This document shows, one piece after another, positions 52,501-59,589 of a stretch of DNA of 64,000 nt. How positions within the stretch are numbered: position 1 is the stretch's first letter; each line of letters begins with the position of its first letter. The translations under genes were made by a program, and so were the position numbers. Source of the DNA: Verrucomicrobiota bacterium (lineage in GTDB: Bacteria > Verrucomicrobiota > Verrucomicrobiia > Limisphaerales > UBA9464). The stretch covers positions 61,430 to 125,429 of the forward strand of contig JAFLEF010000017.1 in assembly GCA_017309115.1 (NCBI GenBank), in the 5' to 3' direction. A model generated the notes under the pieces. That model was not told the DNA's origin. It worked only from the letters and a program-made list of their open reading frames with translations, and ran no database searches.

Positions 52501-53797
52501 GCTGACTCCGGGCGCTTCCAACAACGTGGCGGCGGTGCGCGCGACTTTCCCAGAAATCTGGCTGAATGAAGTCGTTCCGAATAACACCACCGGGTTGGCC
52601 GACCGCTTCGGCGATCGAGAGCCTTGGGTGGAGATTCACAACGCCGGACGAATTGAGATTGGTTTGGATGGCTGGGCGCTGACGGATTCCCTGGGCACTC
52701 CGGGACGATGGGTGATTCCGGCCGGGACTCGAATTCCGGCTGGCGGCTTCGTGGTGGTGTTTCTCGACAACGAAGTCTCCGAGACTGGTGTCGGTGAGCT
52801 GCACGCCAGTTTCCGTCCGGCGACCGGTGCGGGACTGCTGGCCTTGTCGCGACCGACTCCCGCTGGCTGGGAACTCGCGGATTACCTGGAATACCCGGCC
52901 CTGGGAGCGAACGAAGCGTGGGCTTCGTTGCCGGACGGTCAGCCCTTTGTGCGGTCCCGGACCACCCGTCCAACTCCAGGGGCAGCGAATTCTCCGAGCG
53001 TGGCCAACCAACCTCCGGTGTTATCGGCGCTCGGAGCGATGAGTGTGGACGAGGGAACACAACTCCAACGGATGGCGTCAGCCGTGGATCCCGATGCCGG
53101 ACAGATCCTGACCTATTCCTGGGTCGGTGAAGTACCGGCCGGCCTGACGTTGAATCCGGGCACGGGCTTGATCCGCTGGATTCCGGATGAAGCGGTGGGA
53201 CCGGCCGTCGTTACGGTAACCCTGCGGGTGACCGACAACGGCCTTCCGGCTTTGAGCGACGAGGAGACCTTCACCATCACGGTTCGGGAAGTGAACCGGC
53301 AGCCGGTGGTGGATGCGGTCGCGGCCCAAGCCGCTTCGGTGGGAGAACTGTGGGTTCTGGCGGTGTCGGCGCGGGACTTCGACTTCCCGCCGCAGGCCCT
53401 GAGTTTCTCGCTGGAAGGGGCTCCGGCGGGCATGACGATCGGCGCGAGTTCGGGCGTGGTTTCCTGGACCCCTTCGGCCGCGGATGTGGGGACCCGACAA
53501 TTCCAAGTGCGAGTGACGGATGCCGGTAGTCCCATTCTATCGGCGGCGACTCCGGTGATGGTGACGGTGACCGGTGGTTCCGGCTCGACCTTCCCGGTGG
53601 GTGCCGAGATTTCGAACAATGGCTTGAAGCTGACTTGGGCCTCGCAGTCTGGAGTCACCTATCGCGTCGAGACCGTGCCGGCTCTGGGACAAAGTTGGAC
53701 GTTGCTCGAAAGCGTGGTCGGGACGGGGCAAGCCATGACCTACACTGTGCCAGTGGAACAGGCGCCGCCCCGGTTCTTCCGGGTCGTGGCGCCTTGA
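43547..53797 (+). CDS. Giant secreted lamin-tail/CotH/PA14/putative-Ig protein
   Basis: A 3416-residue secreted protein. The signal peptide has core NRLLFLLLWAGLVAHAGS, and the start is ATG 43547. Rough domain order: PA14 (40-185); Ig-like (203-284); SbsA-type Ig; a beta-sandwich (about 390-575); three lamin-tail domains (588-655, 751-818, 883-948); a galactose-binding-like region (1045-1200); a CotH-like domain (1318-1705) with LLPWDIDFVLGRG; three lamin-tail domains (1803-1865, 1971-2048, 2128-2205); four putative-Ig repeats (2281-2663); lamin-tail 7 (2665-2732); a second galactose-binding-like domain (2817-2982); lamin-tail 8 (3001-3075); two putative-Ig repeats (3151-3343); and a C-terminal FFRVVAP module. 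Probably exported to the surface; CotH domains in other proteins are atypical kinases. No catalytic role is proven here. Confidence 0.9.
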   Translation: MNFLSGVSLPLGRRRHRSFGNRLLFLLLWAGLVAHAGSIRREVFFDIPGNSIAELTSSPSYPNSPGLVEDLTEFFEAPTDQFENYGQRVHGYIVPPVTGSYTFWISSDDNGELYLSTDENPSNARLIGSVPEWTGSREWEKYPQQKSATINLQANKAYYISALMKEGGGGDNLAVRWLRPGGIDEGPIPATYLLPWGTAFTPPAITQQPTNTTVIEGQLATFVVKVSNIDPVAVQWRRNGQTLAGANSLVLSYGPVTLDDQGALFGAVLTNRIGATNTSTGTLTVLPDTTAPVLLSGVNLGSGRIQLQFSEPMDPTSAAAPANYTVSGGITVSGAALGTDPRTIVLTVSPLTFAQNYSVTVRGLRDRARTPNTVAAGSSIGFLALELVSQSIGSANGSIVRLGEGAFQVTGGGRGSGRTSDEYQFAWEQRTGDFDLRVRVDSLDITDPYVQAGLMARASLETNSAYAAVFTSSAQVGSYFESRSSAGANQVSAAPRGGFPFNGRITWLRLQRIGGTVSGFGSLDGRTWTSLGSVSINLGSPVYVGLAASSREVDSQTTARFYDYGAVVNPVVGVLDTGREPLGPTTRKTGIVVSEIMYHPQPPPGVTNNLEFVELYNAGPVFEELGGWRLGGAIQYTFPEGYKLEAGGFVVVAADPAGLQSVSKVPGGLGPFSGSLNNSGEVLQVFDAFGALKLEVEYSPKAPWPVAADGGGVSLVLARPSYGPDDPRAWSASEVIGGSPGTYDAIQPSPLREVVINEFLAHTDDPQLDFVELFNRGKTEVDLSGCVLTDDPATNRFRLPAGTRIAPRGYLVFDQNQLGFRLSSAGEQVFLLSADGTRVLDAVEFGGQENGVSSGRAPDGSQTIRRLLQPTPGAGNAAWRQEAIVINELMYQPISRDDADEYLELHNRSTQPVNLSGWRFTEGVQFEFAPGTTVPAGGFLVVAKDAARIRSNHPTLEPSRVVGNYSGTLANRGERVALAMPDEVVATDDQGNQVTNLIHIVVAEAFYREKDRWHQWADGGGSSLELTDPDADPLEPSNWADSDESTKAPWTTVAFTGNLDNGMDGRSPDRFQISLMGAGECLVDDVEFFKTGGANLLGNADFEGASGWQFWGNHFRSRLQTGEAFAGNRCLRLVAEGDGDTGPNCVRADLASTPTASGQATLRAKVRWLRGWPEILLRTHGNWIEAYGRLPVPNNLGSPGQANGRLLVNAGPVITEVQHRPLLPAVGQAVTVTARVADPDGLGSVVLRFRVDPSGAATSVIMRDDGSGVDAAAGDGIYSATLTGRSEGSLLAFRVEATDGASLPASRVFPPKFPESECLVRWGDPAPNGSFGHYHLWTTQATENARGSSYGLNNRFRDLTVVYGNARAIYGAGFRDKGSPFHGGYGDFVVTVPGDDLLLGAEDRVLGLTGNGDTEETGMRTQVANWIASRLGIPHLHSHYIRLYRNGSQYSNVTEDLEQPNNDFAEGFFPAVDEGDLYKIAVWFEFNDDNQGFDARGATLERFNSAGLGLKPARYRWNWQTRGWLGSANNLTNIFNLVGAANSTTDYANRMQAVADMEQWMRVFAFNRICGNWDSWTFSVGQNMYLYFQPGERAKLLPWDIDFVLGRGNGPQDPLGGGSLGGSNQDPVANAFYNEPAFRRALFRAYLDAANGPLLPAQYGPQLESRKAVLQNNGFTVGAAGDLRDPKPIATYIDARRNFLLSQVNAANRAFAITTSGGANFTATQPVATITGTAPFAVAQLEINGVVFPVRWTNVNTFSVAVPLAAGANALNLVGRDRAGNVVPGATDSITVTYNGPVPQAADFLVINEIQYDSPLPGGSFIELFNRSVNVPFDLSGLVLSGVGYTFPSNAVIAPNSYLVLAKDRTAFALAYGNTVPVFDVFPGSLDNGGETLTLLEPGTTPGTEKVISSVRYDDDPPWPAAAAGLGSSLQLVDSNQGAWRVANWTAPATNDVNRVTPGRANALRSSLAAFPTLWLNEVLPQNVDGPVDNRGEREPFIELYNSGTAPVEVAGLVLTDSYSDLARWSIPAGTPALAPGAFLVIWADGEPTESAAGSLHSNFRLNPTNGAVALVWSQGSPAQPAVLDYVNYAQQPIGRSVGSYPDGEPRGRRTFFKVTPGAPNDPAFPPVNVVINEFMASNTRTLTNVVNGRRDDWFELYNVGSAPVDLTGYFLSDNLTNRTQFQIPAGFVVPPGGFLLVWADEETRANTNGSPQLHTNFRLGAGGEDLALFGPDGALVDGFSFGAQQSDISQGRFPDGQAGPLVALEQPSPGAPNLLAGGNRPPVVTPIADLTRAEGTLVQFRVQATDEPGQTIRYSLGVDAPPEAVLNEITGDFNWTPTEAQGPGVYSFAVRASDNGTPSRTGSTRVTVTVTEANQAPAWVELKNQLVDERSTLSFQLAATDADLPANTLTYEWVGEVPPGLSLDAATGRVTWTPTEAQGPGVYPVQVRVVDSATPSASTPGSFVITVNEVNNPPDLADIQPQSAVEGQPFVLRATAVDADNPPASLRYSLEGTIPAGLHIESSTGLISWTPTETQGPGNYVILVRVTENNAAGLSTARSFGINVAEANQPPRLDPLPELTAEAGTTVRFTATATDLDLPAQPLVFTLEGTPPPGVSLDGNTGEFAWTIPGDSPAATYELTVRVSDGVEGSSASAPLRIQVTPRFNVVISEIMYRPASVKGEYIELKNASAVTAWDLSGYRLIGETLSFTFPTGTTLAPGQLLCVASDAASFRTLYGAVPRLAGAWTGSLGVQDDYLRLSPPAPSSRILSPVRYSARAPWPAAANGSGASLQLIDDRQSPARVANWSGAPAYNGPRQLVVLTNQWRYYQSGPLEASWKNQSFVDSAWPQGRGLLYREDADLPAPKNTLLNLGQSTYYFRTRFELPSVPAGVTLSLSTVIDDGAVFYLNGQEIFRQNIPPDAVVDFNTPASPNVADATLVGPITLPAGALQVGVNVLAVEVHQSGLGSSDIVMGCRLDLEGGNLPGLTPGASNNVAAVRATFPEIWLNEVVPNNTTGLADRFGDREPWVEIHNAGRIEIGLDGWALTDSLGTPGRWVIPAGTRIPAGGFVVVFLDNEVSETGVGELHASFRPATGAGLLALSRPTPAGWELADYLEYPALGANEAWASLPDGQPFVRSRTTRPTPGAANSPSVANQPPVLSALGAMSVDEGTQLQRMASAVDPDAGQILTYSWVGEVPAGLTLNPGTGLIRWIPDEAVGPAVVTVTLRVTDNGLPALSDEETFTITVREVNRQPVVDAVAAQAASVGELWVLAVSARDFDFPPQALSFSLEGAPAGMTIGASSGVVSWTPSAADVGTRQFQVRVTDAGSPILSAATPVMVTVTGGSGSTFPVGAEISNNGLKLTWASQSGVTYRVETVPALGQSWTLLESVVGTGQAMTYTVPVEQAPPRFFRVVAP

Positions 53798-53804
53798 GTG
53801 AAGA

Positions 53805-53832
53805 AGTTGAGAGTTGAAAGTTGAAAGTTGAG
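53805..53832 (+). repeat. Four tandem 7-bp repeats
   Basis: AGTTGAG, AGTTGAA, AGTTGAA, AGTTGAG follow each other without spacing, 8 bp after the stop codon of the giant gene. Such heptamers can arise by slippage and often vary in copy number between strains. Confidence 0.85.
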
Positions 53833-53916
53833 AGCAACCAAAACCGGGGGACTGGTATGCAATGCGTCCACAAACCCGTCTGCCCTTCTACTAACGCGTT
53901 GGGATTCACGATTTTT

Positions 53917-53937
53917 CTCTCAGCTCTCAGCTCTCAG
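53917..53937 (+). repeat. Three tandem copies of CTCTCAG
   Basis: Three perfect 7-bp units lie 84 bp after the AGTTGAG-type array in the same intergenic interval. CTCTCAG is not the reverse complement of AGTTGAG, but both are seven bases long. Together they bracket the gap between the giant gene and the next secreted protein. Confidence 0.85.
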
Positions 53938-54021
53938 CTGGTCCGGCGAGCCGTGATTTCGAGGCGTTCGCATCGGAACAGGCTTGACCGCGGAATCAGT
54001 ACGAGAAGGCTTGCGTGCACA

Positions 54022-55008
54022 ATGCATTCAGACCTTTGGCGGCGATTTCAACTGGGACTCGGATTGGTTATGGCGGGTGGGTTCTCGGCCCTGGCCCAGG
54101 ATGTCTCCAGCATTTCCCTCTACCGCTCCGGTTATTTTGAGCAGACCCAGCAGGCGCCGCCGGTGCCGATCCCGTCGAGTGACGAAGAGGTTCCTTTCTT
54201 CGTTTTGGCGGTGATGGAGATGAGTGGGGATTTTCTCAGCGACCCGGACAACCTGCTGTTTGTCCGCGGCGTCACGCTGCAACCGCCCACAGGATCGCTT
54301 CGGGGGATGGACTTCTTCGAGGAGTTTGGTGGGTTTGTATACTATCAGGAATTTCTCAGCCAAACCGCTTTGCAATCCGCGTTTCGCTCCGGGTCCTACA
54401 CCTACACTTTCGACAGTTTCCTGACGGGCGAGTCGGAATACGTGCTGGGGGTCGACGAGACGCAATTGCCGTCGCCGGCTGAGGTTTTGAATTTTGCCTC
54501 GGCGCAAAGCATTCCCGCGGGCGCACCGTATACGCTTCGCTGGACTCCGGACTCACCCGCCCTCGGTGGCGTGCGGGTGGAGATTTACGATCAGGCGGAC
54601 GGAATGCAGGTTTTCGATTCGGAACCCCGGTTGGGCGCCCTGAGTTCCTTGGAACTTCCGGGAACCATTTTCCAGGCGGGTCATACCTACTTGGCCGAAA
54701 TTACGTTCACGCGATTCGACAGTCCGGACGGCTCCTCCGGGAGCGTGGCGCTCACGCGAGTTCCCCTGGCGTCATCCTCGGGCAATGTGCCCGCCCCGGT
54801 GATCAATACCATCACCTTGAATGGATCCGGGGAAGCCGTGTTGCTGATCCAATGCACGCCGGGAGTTCCGCTCCTCGTGCAGCAGAGCAACTCCCTCTCT
54901 GGCGGCTGGGAGACGAGTCAGACTGTGAATCCCACGGCCTCACCCGCCACCGTTACTTTACCCACTGCCTCGCTTTCGGACGTCGCGTTTCTGCGTGCGC
55001 TCCAGTGA
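54022..55008 (+). CDS. Secreted protein of unknown function with verrucomicrobial C-terminal module
   Basis: A 328-residue protein with signal peptide (FQLGLGLVMAGGFSALAQ, cleavage near ALAQ-DV). The start is ATG 54022; the frame is open upstream to 53821 through the heptamer repeats, and I reject that extension. The mature part is rich in beta-strand, with LRWTPDSPALGGVRVEIYD and an Ig-like stretch near 150-240. The last 70 residues (VQQSNSLSGGWETSQTVN to VAFLRALQ) resemble the C-terminal module of other secreted verrucomicrobial proteins, including the giant neighbour. I do not recognise a family. Confidence 0.72.
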   Translation: MHSDLWRRFQLGLGLVMAGGFSALAQDVSSISLYRSGYFEQTQQAPPVPIPSSDEEVPFFVLAVMEMSGDFLSDPDNLLFVRGVTLQPPTGSLRGMDFFEEFGGFVYYQEFLSQTALQSAFRSGSYTYTFDSFLTGESEYVLGVDETQLPSPAEVLNFASAQSIPAGAPYTLRWTPDSPALGGVRVEIYDQADGMQVFDSEPRLGALSSLELPGTIFQAGHTYLAEITFTRFDSPDGSSGSVALTRVPLASSSGNVPAPVINTITLNGSGEAVLLIQCTPGVPLLVQQSNSLSGGWETSQTVNPTASPATVTLPTASLSDVAFLRALQ

Positions 55009-55080
55009 AGCGAGTGGGCCCGTTCGGAGTCCCGGCTTGAGCCGGTCCCGGGTAATGCGCAAAGAGCCGGATGATTGATC

Positions 55081-55110
55081 CGCAGATTGACGCAGATCAG
55101 CGCAGATTTC
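55081..55110 (+). repeat. Three imperfect 10-bp repeats (CGCAGATnnn)
   Basis: CGCAGATTGA, CGCAGATCAG and CGCAGATTTC stand in tandem in the gap between two convergent genes. Similar CGCAGAT-based arrays occur between genes in unrelated bacteria, as I recall, and are probably dispersed repeats without coding role. The CCGGC-TTGA-GCCGG hairpin at 55032-55045 lies just before it. Confidence 0.7.
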
Positions 55111-55182
55111 GAAGGAAGGGAAGGATGGTACGAGCACTTCCCGTCGGGTCGAAGAAACGTTTCGGATTAAGAGTCGTGGAGA

Positions 55183-58104
55183 CTAAAGAGATGCGTTTCT
55201 GCGGGTGGTCTTCCAATGAACCGGCGTCGTCTTTCCCGGTTCGGCCTCCAATTCTAACTCCTCGCCATGACGCCACGCGTTTGTCCCCTGGTGCAGAGTT
55301 ATCGGGTGGAGAATGACCAACTTGAGCGGACCGGGAGGCACACTCTCGAAACCAAATCGACCTTCGGCATCGGTCAGAGTTTGGAATCGTCGCGAATCGA
55401 ACCTGACTGGGTCATGAAGTCCACCCCGACCGAACAGGGCGAGCCGGACACCCGCCAAAGGTGTCGCATTAGATTCGAGATACCCCTGAATCTTGGCCCA
55501 CGATTGCAGCCTCCAGGTCCTTTGGGACGAGGCCAGTTCGGCGGACAGATCCAGATATCCAGAGGGGTGAACGATTACAATTCGGGTCGAAGGATCCTCC
55601 CAGGTCAGACTCACTTGGCCCAGTTGGTCGGTCTGATGTTGAACCACCCCTGCGCGTTCGTTTCCTGAATACAGCGCAAATCCGTCGAGAATCGCTTGGG
55701 CACCAGAACGAAGGATGGCCACGTCCGCTCCGGTAACCAAACTTCCCTGCGGACTGGTCACGGCCAGGACGATTCCTGGGGTCGGCTTCAGGCTGGCATC
55801 TAGTTGGATGAGTCCTTCCTGAGTGGAAATCCATCGGGATGTAAACGGAGCGAATCCTTCCGCTGCGATGCGGACGTAGTAGCCGGCCTCCGGGGATTCG
55901 CTAACCACGGGTTCCGTCAGGGAAAGCTGGAATTGGCCCCCGCTGAACGACTCCCCAAAGCGCTCTCGAGAGCTCCAGACCAAATTGGTGACGACTCGGA
56001 CTCCGTCGAAGGTTGCTTCCGGACTTCCCACGCTGACCGAAAACCGCGGAATCAACTCACCGGTGTCGGCGTTTCTCACTCGTCCCGTAACGGTGACGGC
56101 CGGATGGAGAACCAGGGTGTGCGTCTTCTCTGAGGGACGGATTTGTCCCATCGTTGTACTTCGAAATCCTTTCGCCTCGACCTGGAAGACGAGCTCGCGG
56201 TCGGGCGCTTCGTTCCAGGTCATTTGGCCGTCTGGGCCGGAACGCAGTCGGAGCCATACCTGAGGAGGGGGCTGTGAGCCCGAATCGTAATGATTCGCAT
56301 CGAAGGTATCCAGTGACGCCAGGCCTCCCTCAATGGGAGTTCCATCAGCCGTGACCAACTTAAGTCGGAGTGCTCGGGAAGGTTCGAGCTTGATTCGAAA
56401 CTGAGTGTTTTCGGGAGTGACGCTGATTCGAAGGGTGTTGGGCGCGAATCCCGGAGCGACCGCAGTCAAAAGTCGGTTCCCCCTTCGGCAACCCTTCAGA
56501 ACAAAGGCGCCGCCCTCGCCGGTGGTCTGGGTCTCGGCCGGGAAGCGTGGATCGTTAAGGATACCTAGGGTTACGCTGGCCCCCGAGATCGGACGTTCGT
56601 TGCCATCCACCACGAGTCCGGAAATCTCGGTGCCGGGGCTGAGTCGTACGACATGGTTGCCCTTGAGCAAGGCCGTCTCGGCGGGTTTGTCTCGATGAAT
56701 CCAGACCCCTGAAGACGGATGGTTGGGATGATCCACCACCAGTTGGCTGTTGCGGACCATGTCCGAACCCATTCGATTCAGAGTCCATCGACCGTCAGGA
56801 TTTGTGGTGGTCTCCAGCATTCCAAACTCGTGACTTATTGGGCGACGGTTTTGAGTGAAGTTCGCCTGCTGCCGAAACTGAATGTGCGCTCCAGGAACTG
56901 GCTGGCCTTCGGAGTCGATCACGAGGCCACCCAGATGAACGGAGGGTTCCAGGGTCACCGTGAATTCGGTCGGGACGAGTTCTCCATTTGGGGGCCTCCA
57001 CGTAAGCCGAGTAGTCGCCCAACCGTCGGCTTGAGTGGTCAGTTGTACGACCGAAGGATTCTCCGGTAGGGGTACTTCACACCTGCCGTCAGGCCCGGTA
57101 ACGACTTCGAAGCGTTTGGAATCGTCGTCCGCCTCAACAAGAGCATCCACCGAAAGTGCCGGAAGCGGGCGTCCATCCGTCGCGCCGATGACGGTCAATC
57201 TAAAGACGGCTTGGGCAGAAAGAGGATCCGAAGCTCCGATATTGGATCCGGTACCTGTCCAACTTGGAGATAGCTCGACCTGAGCGATTTGATCATGGGA
57301 ATCCGAGGGAAGTGTCAGGCGCTTTTTGTCATGGGCCAGCCGGACCAAGCCGAGAAACGCAATGAGCATGGCCGTCAGAGCGATGAGGCCCGCGGGAACT
57401 ATGGGGCGAGGCAATCGGGAACCCACTTTGGTGGCGGTGCCGACCCCAACTCGCTGCTCGCGCACGTCAACGCAGATTTGGACGCCAAGATTGATTGGGG
57501 CGTTGGAAACGGAGTTCTGGCCCAGCACGGTTCCCAACGCTGAAATGGTCGAGATGACGCCACGGGAGGCCAATTTTGATCGGAGTCGATCGAGGGCTCG
57601 GTCCACTCGCATTCGGGCAGCATTTTCCGTGGAGCCCAAGCGCCGGCCTATGTCGGCATGGGAAAGTCGCTCGAAGAACCTCCAAAGCAGGGCTTCACGA
57701 TCCGCGACATCGAGTTGGCTGAGACAATCGTCCAAGAGCGGGCGAATCTCCTCCCAAGGTGGGTTGTTGGGCGCCAAGTCTGGAATCTGATTCACGATGA
57801 GAATTCGCTTCTCCCGCCCTCGTCGTCGTTGTTCCCTGCGAAGGTGGTGGTTGACCTCAAATCGGGTGCTCGTATGGAGCCAACCAGCGAGTGAGGTGTG
57901 GGAGTCCAATTGGTGCGCCTTGGCCGCGAGATCGATGAAGACGCGTTGGCTTACATCAGAGGCGGCGGAGGAATCGCCGTTGAGTTGGCGCAGAGCCACC
58001 GAGTAAACCCAATTCAGATGCCGGGCGACGAGATCAGCAAAGGCGTCGTCAGATCCCTCCGAGGCAAACCTCCGAAGCAATTCTTCGTCGCTCACCGTTT
58101 CCAT
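55183..58104 (-). CDS. ECF-type sigma factor fused to a transmembrane helix and extracytoplasmic carboxypeptidase-regulatory-like repeats
   Basis: A 973-residue fusion. Sigma region 2 (about 10-100) includes DDAFADLVARHLNWVYSVAL and DVSQRVFIDL. Region 4 (about 125-182) includes LDVADREALLWRFFERLSHA and ADIGRRLGSTENAARMRVDR. A single membrane helix follows (about 235-256, IVPAGLIALTAMLIAFLGLV). The remaining 700 residues, presumably in the periplasm, contain about six units of the carboxypeptidase-regulatory-like kind (GLVIDSEGQPVPGAHIQF, SGLVVDGNERPISGASVTL, TGRVRNADTGELIPRF and others). No separate anti-sigma gene is adjacent, so the tail may control the sigma domain directly. I start at ATG 58104 (METVSDEELL); GTG 58135-58137 would add 11 residues. 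Confidence 0.88.
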   Translation of the reverse strand: METVSDEELLRRFASEGSDDAFADLVARHLNWVYSVALRQLNGDSSAASDVSQRVFIDLAAKAHQLDSHTSLAGWLHTSTRFEVNHHLRREQRRRGREKRILIVNQIPDLAPNNPPWEEIRPLLDDCLSQLDVADREALLWRFFERLSHADIGRRLGSTENAARMRVDRALDRLRSKLASRGVISTISALGTVLGQNSVSNAPINLGVQICVDVREQRVGVGTATKVGSRLPRPIVPAGLIALTAMLIAFLGLVRLAHDKKRLTLPSDSHDQIAQVELSPSWTGTGSNIGASDPLSAQAVFRLTVIGATDGRPLPALSVDALVEADDDSKRFEVVTGPDGRCEVPLPENPSVVQLTTQADGWATTRLTWRPPNGELVPTEFTVTLEPSVHLGGLVIDSEGQPVPGAHIQFRQQANFTQNRRPISHEFGMLETTTNPDGRWTLNRMGSDMVRNSQLVVDHPNHPSSGVWIHRDKPAETALLKGNHVVRLSPGTEISGLVVDGNERPISGASVTLGILNDPRFPAETQTTGEGGAFVLKGCRRGNRLLTAVAPGFAPNTLRISVTPENTQFRIKLEPSRALRLKLVTADGTPIEGGLASLDTFDANHYDSGSQPPPQVWLRLRSGPDGQMTWNEAPDRELVFQVEAKGFRSTTMGQIRPSEKTHTLVLHPAVTVTGRVRNADTGELIPRFSVSVGSPEATFDGVRVVTNLVWSSRERFGESFSGGQFQLSLTEPVVSESPEAGYYVRIAAEGFAPFTSRWISTQEGLIQLDASLKPTPGIVLAVTSPQGSLVTGADVAILRSGAQAILDGFALYSGNERAGVVQHQTDQLGQVSLTWEDPSTRIVIVHPSGYLDLSAELASSQRTWRLQSWAKIQGYLESNATPLAGVRLALFGRGGLHDPVRFDSRRFQTLTDAEGRFGFESVPPGPLKLVILHPITLHQGTNAWRHGEELELEAEPGKTTPVHWKTTRRNASL

Positions 58105-58298
58105 ACTGGGGAACACCCGCCCGAGACTAAACCGCACACAAATTCGACAGCAAGACGCTCACCTGGGAGCCAGATCGTCTGTCATCCCGGCCCTACGGTG
58201 AAACCTCGCGCTACCTTGTTTCTACCTTCCGAGGTCTCAGCTCTTGATCGGAACGAGTGATTCCAACCGCGAGTCGAGTGAACTCCTAAAGGGTACTT

Positions 58299-59549
58299 TC
58301 AGGGCTTCCGGAGGTCTACCGGCTCGGCCACGAATTCCGTCCAGAGCCCGCGGTGCACGGCGAAGGTCAGGTCGAGGGTCTCCAGGTCGGGACGGGCGCG
58401 GAACTGCAGATTCCGGGGTTCGTGCCACTGCGCGTATCCCGTGTGGTCTTGAACGCTCACCAAGGTCAGGTATTGACCCTGTTCCCGCCCAATCAAGGCC
58501 ACCTCGGCCCGCCAACTGTTTTCTGCGGGATTCAGTAGTTTAAGGGACTTCAGATGAACGACCTGCTGCCCCAAGGTTTGTTGCAGATCGAGCGGCACGA
58601 TGGGGAGTCCTTTTCTTCGGATCCCCCGAAATGTCACCAGTTCCTCCGGGGCAAAGCCTTCGTTGTGCGAGAACTCCACCCGCAGTCGCCAGCGTTGACC
58701 GGTTGGAGGTCCCGGTATGAGTTTGACCAGCCATCCGTTGCGGGTGCGTTGCCAGCCCTCCAGGGAAGTCTCCAGGTAGACTCCCGTTTCGTCCATCACT
58801 TGGATTCGTTGCGGCAGCCAATCGCGATTGGGCACACCATTGCTGGCCGCCAGAAACGTCAGCCACGCAGTAGAATCTTCCGCGGCGGTGGCGAAGGTTC
58901 GTTGATGCCGGTTCACGCCCGTTTCAAACGACGCGAGGGTGAACTGCCAGGGACCGACTGGTGCGCTTTGGGGCAGGTCCGCCGATTCGGAGCTGGGCGG
59001 CACTGCGGACCTTTTTCTCGGGTTTGGAATGCTGAGCTCCAGCGCAGGCGGTTCCATTTTCGCCTTGGGGTGGGGGTCACGGACCACCAGACGGAGCGTC
59101 TCACCCGGCCGGGCCAGCAGTCCGTAGTCCAAGCGAATGGCGGAAGCGCCCTGGGTGGTCGTGAGCTGAAGCGCGGAGAAGTTGGCGATGGAGAATCCGG
59201 ACTCGTCGATCAGATCCCAGCGGTAGGAAGGCAGCAGGGGCAGTCGGCGATCCGTGTGAAACCAAATCCGAAGTTCCGGAAAGGCTCCGGGATAATCCTT
59301 GGGCCAGCCTGCCGTCGGGAGGGCCGAGAGTAACCAGACCGGAAGCGGCCAACGCTCCCAGGGATATTTCAGGGGCGATGGGTGATTGGTGCCAACAGTG
59401 AGTCCGGCCCAGCGCAACTGGGTTCCATCTGGCAGAGTCCACGCGGTTGGAGGTCGGGGAGCTTGGCGCAACCAAACGAGTCCCAATCCGAGAATCAGGA
59501 CCACCAGCAAAAGCGCCGCGCCCACCATCCCGAGTCGGCGCCGGTTCAC
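58299..59549 (-). CDS. Membrane-anchored protein of unknown function
   Basis: A 416-residue protein with one N-terminal helix (about 7-27, GMVGAALLLVVLILGLGLVW) and a large external part rich in beta-strand and Trp/Pro. Parts such as WRLRVEFSHNEGFAPEELVT and LTLVSVQDHTGYAQW look like small beta-sandwich modules. I recognise no family. It lies between DUF2950 (40 bp upstream) and the sigma-factor fusion (194 bp downstream) on the same strand, so a shared envelope role is possible but unproven. Confidence 0.7.
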   Translation of the reverse strand: MNRRRLGMVGAALLLVVLILGLGLVWLRQAPRPPTAWTLPDGTQLRWAGLTVGTNHPSPLKYPWERWPLPVWLLSALPTAGWPKDYPGAFPELRIWFHTDRRLPLLPSYRWDLIDESGFSIANFSALQLTTTQGASAIRLDYGLLARPGETLRLVVRDPHPKAKMEPPALELSIPNPRKRSAVPPSSESADLPQSAPVGPWQFTLASFETGVNRHQRTFATAAEDSTAWLTFLAASNGVPNRDWLPQRIQVMDETGVYLETSLEGWQRTRNGWLVKLIPGPPTGQRWRLRVEFSHNEGFAPEELVTFRGIRRKGLPIVPLDLQQTLGQQVVHLKSLKLLNPAENSWRAEVALIGREQGQYLTLVSVQDHTGYAQWHEPRNLQFRARPDLETLDLTFAVHRGLWTEFVAEPVDLRKP

Positions 59550-59589
59550 GAGGAACGAGGGGTAGAACGTCGTCTAGCTGACGGATCAA

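Noticed and set aside
53821-54021. N-terminal extension of the secreted protein at 54022
   Set aside because: It reads through the heptamer repeats and puts the signal peptide internally.
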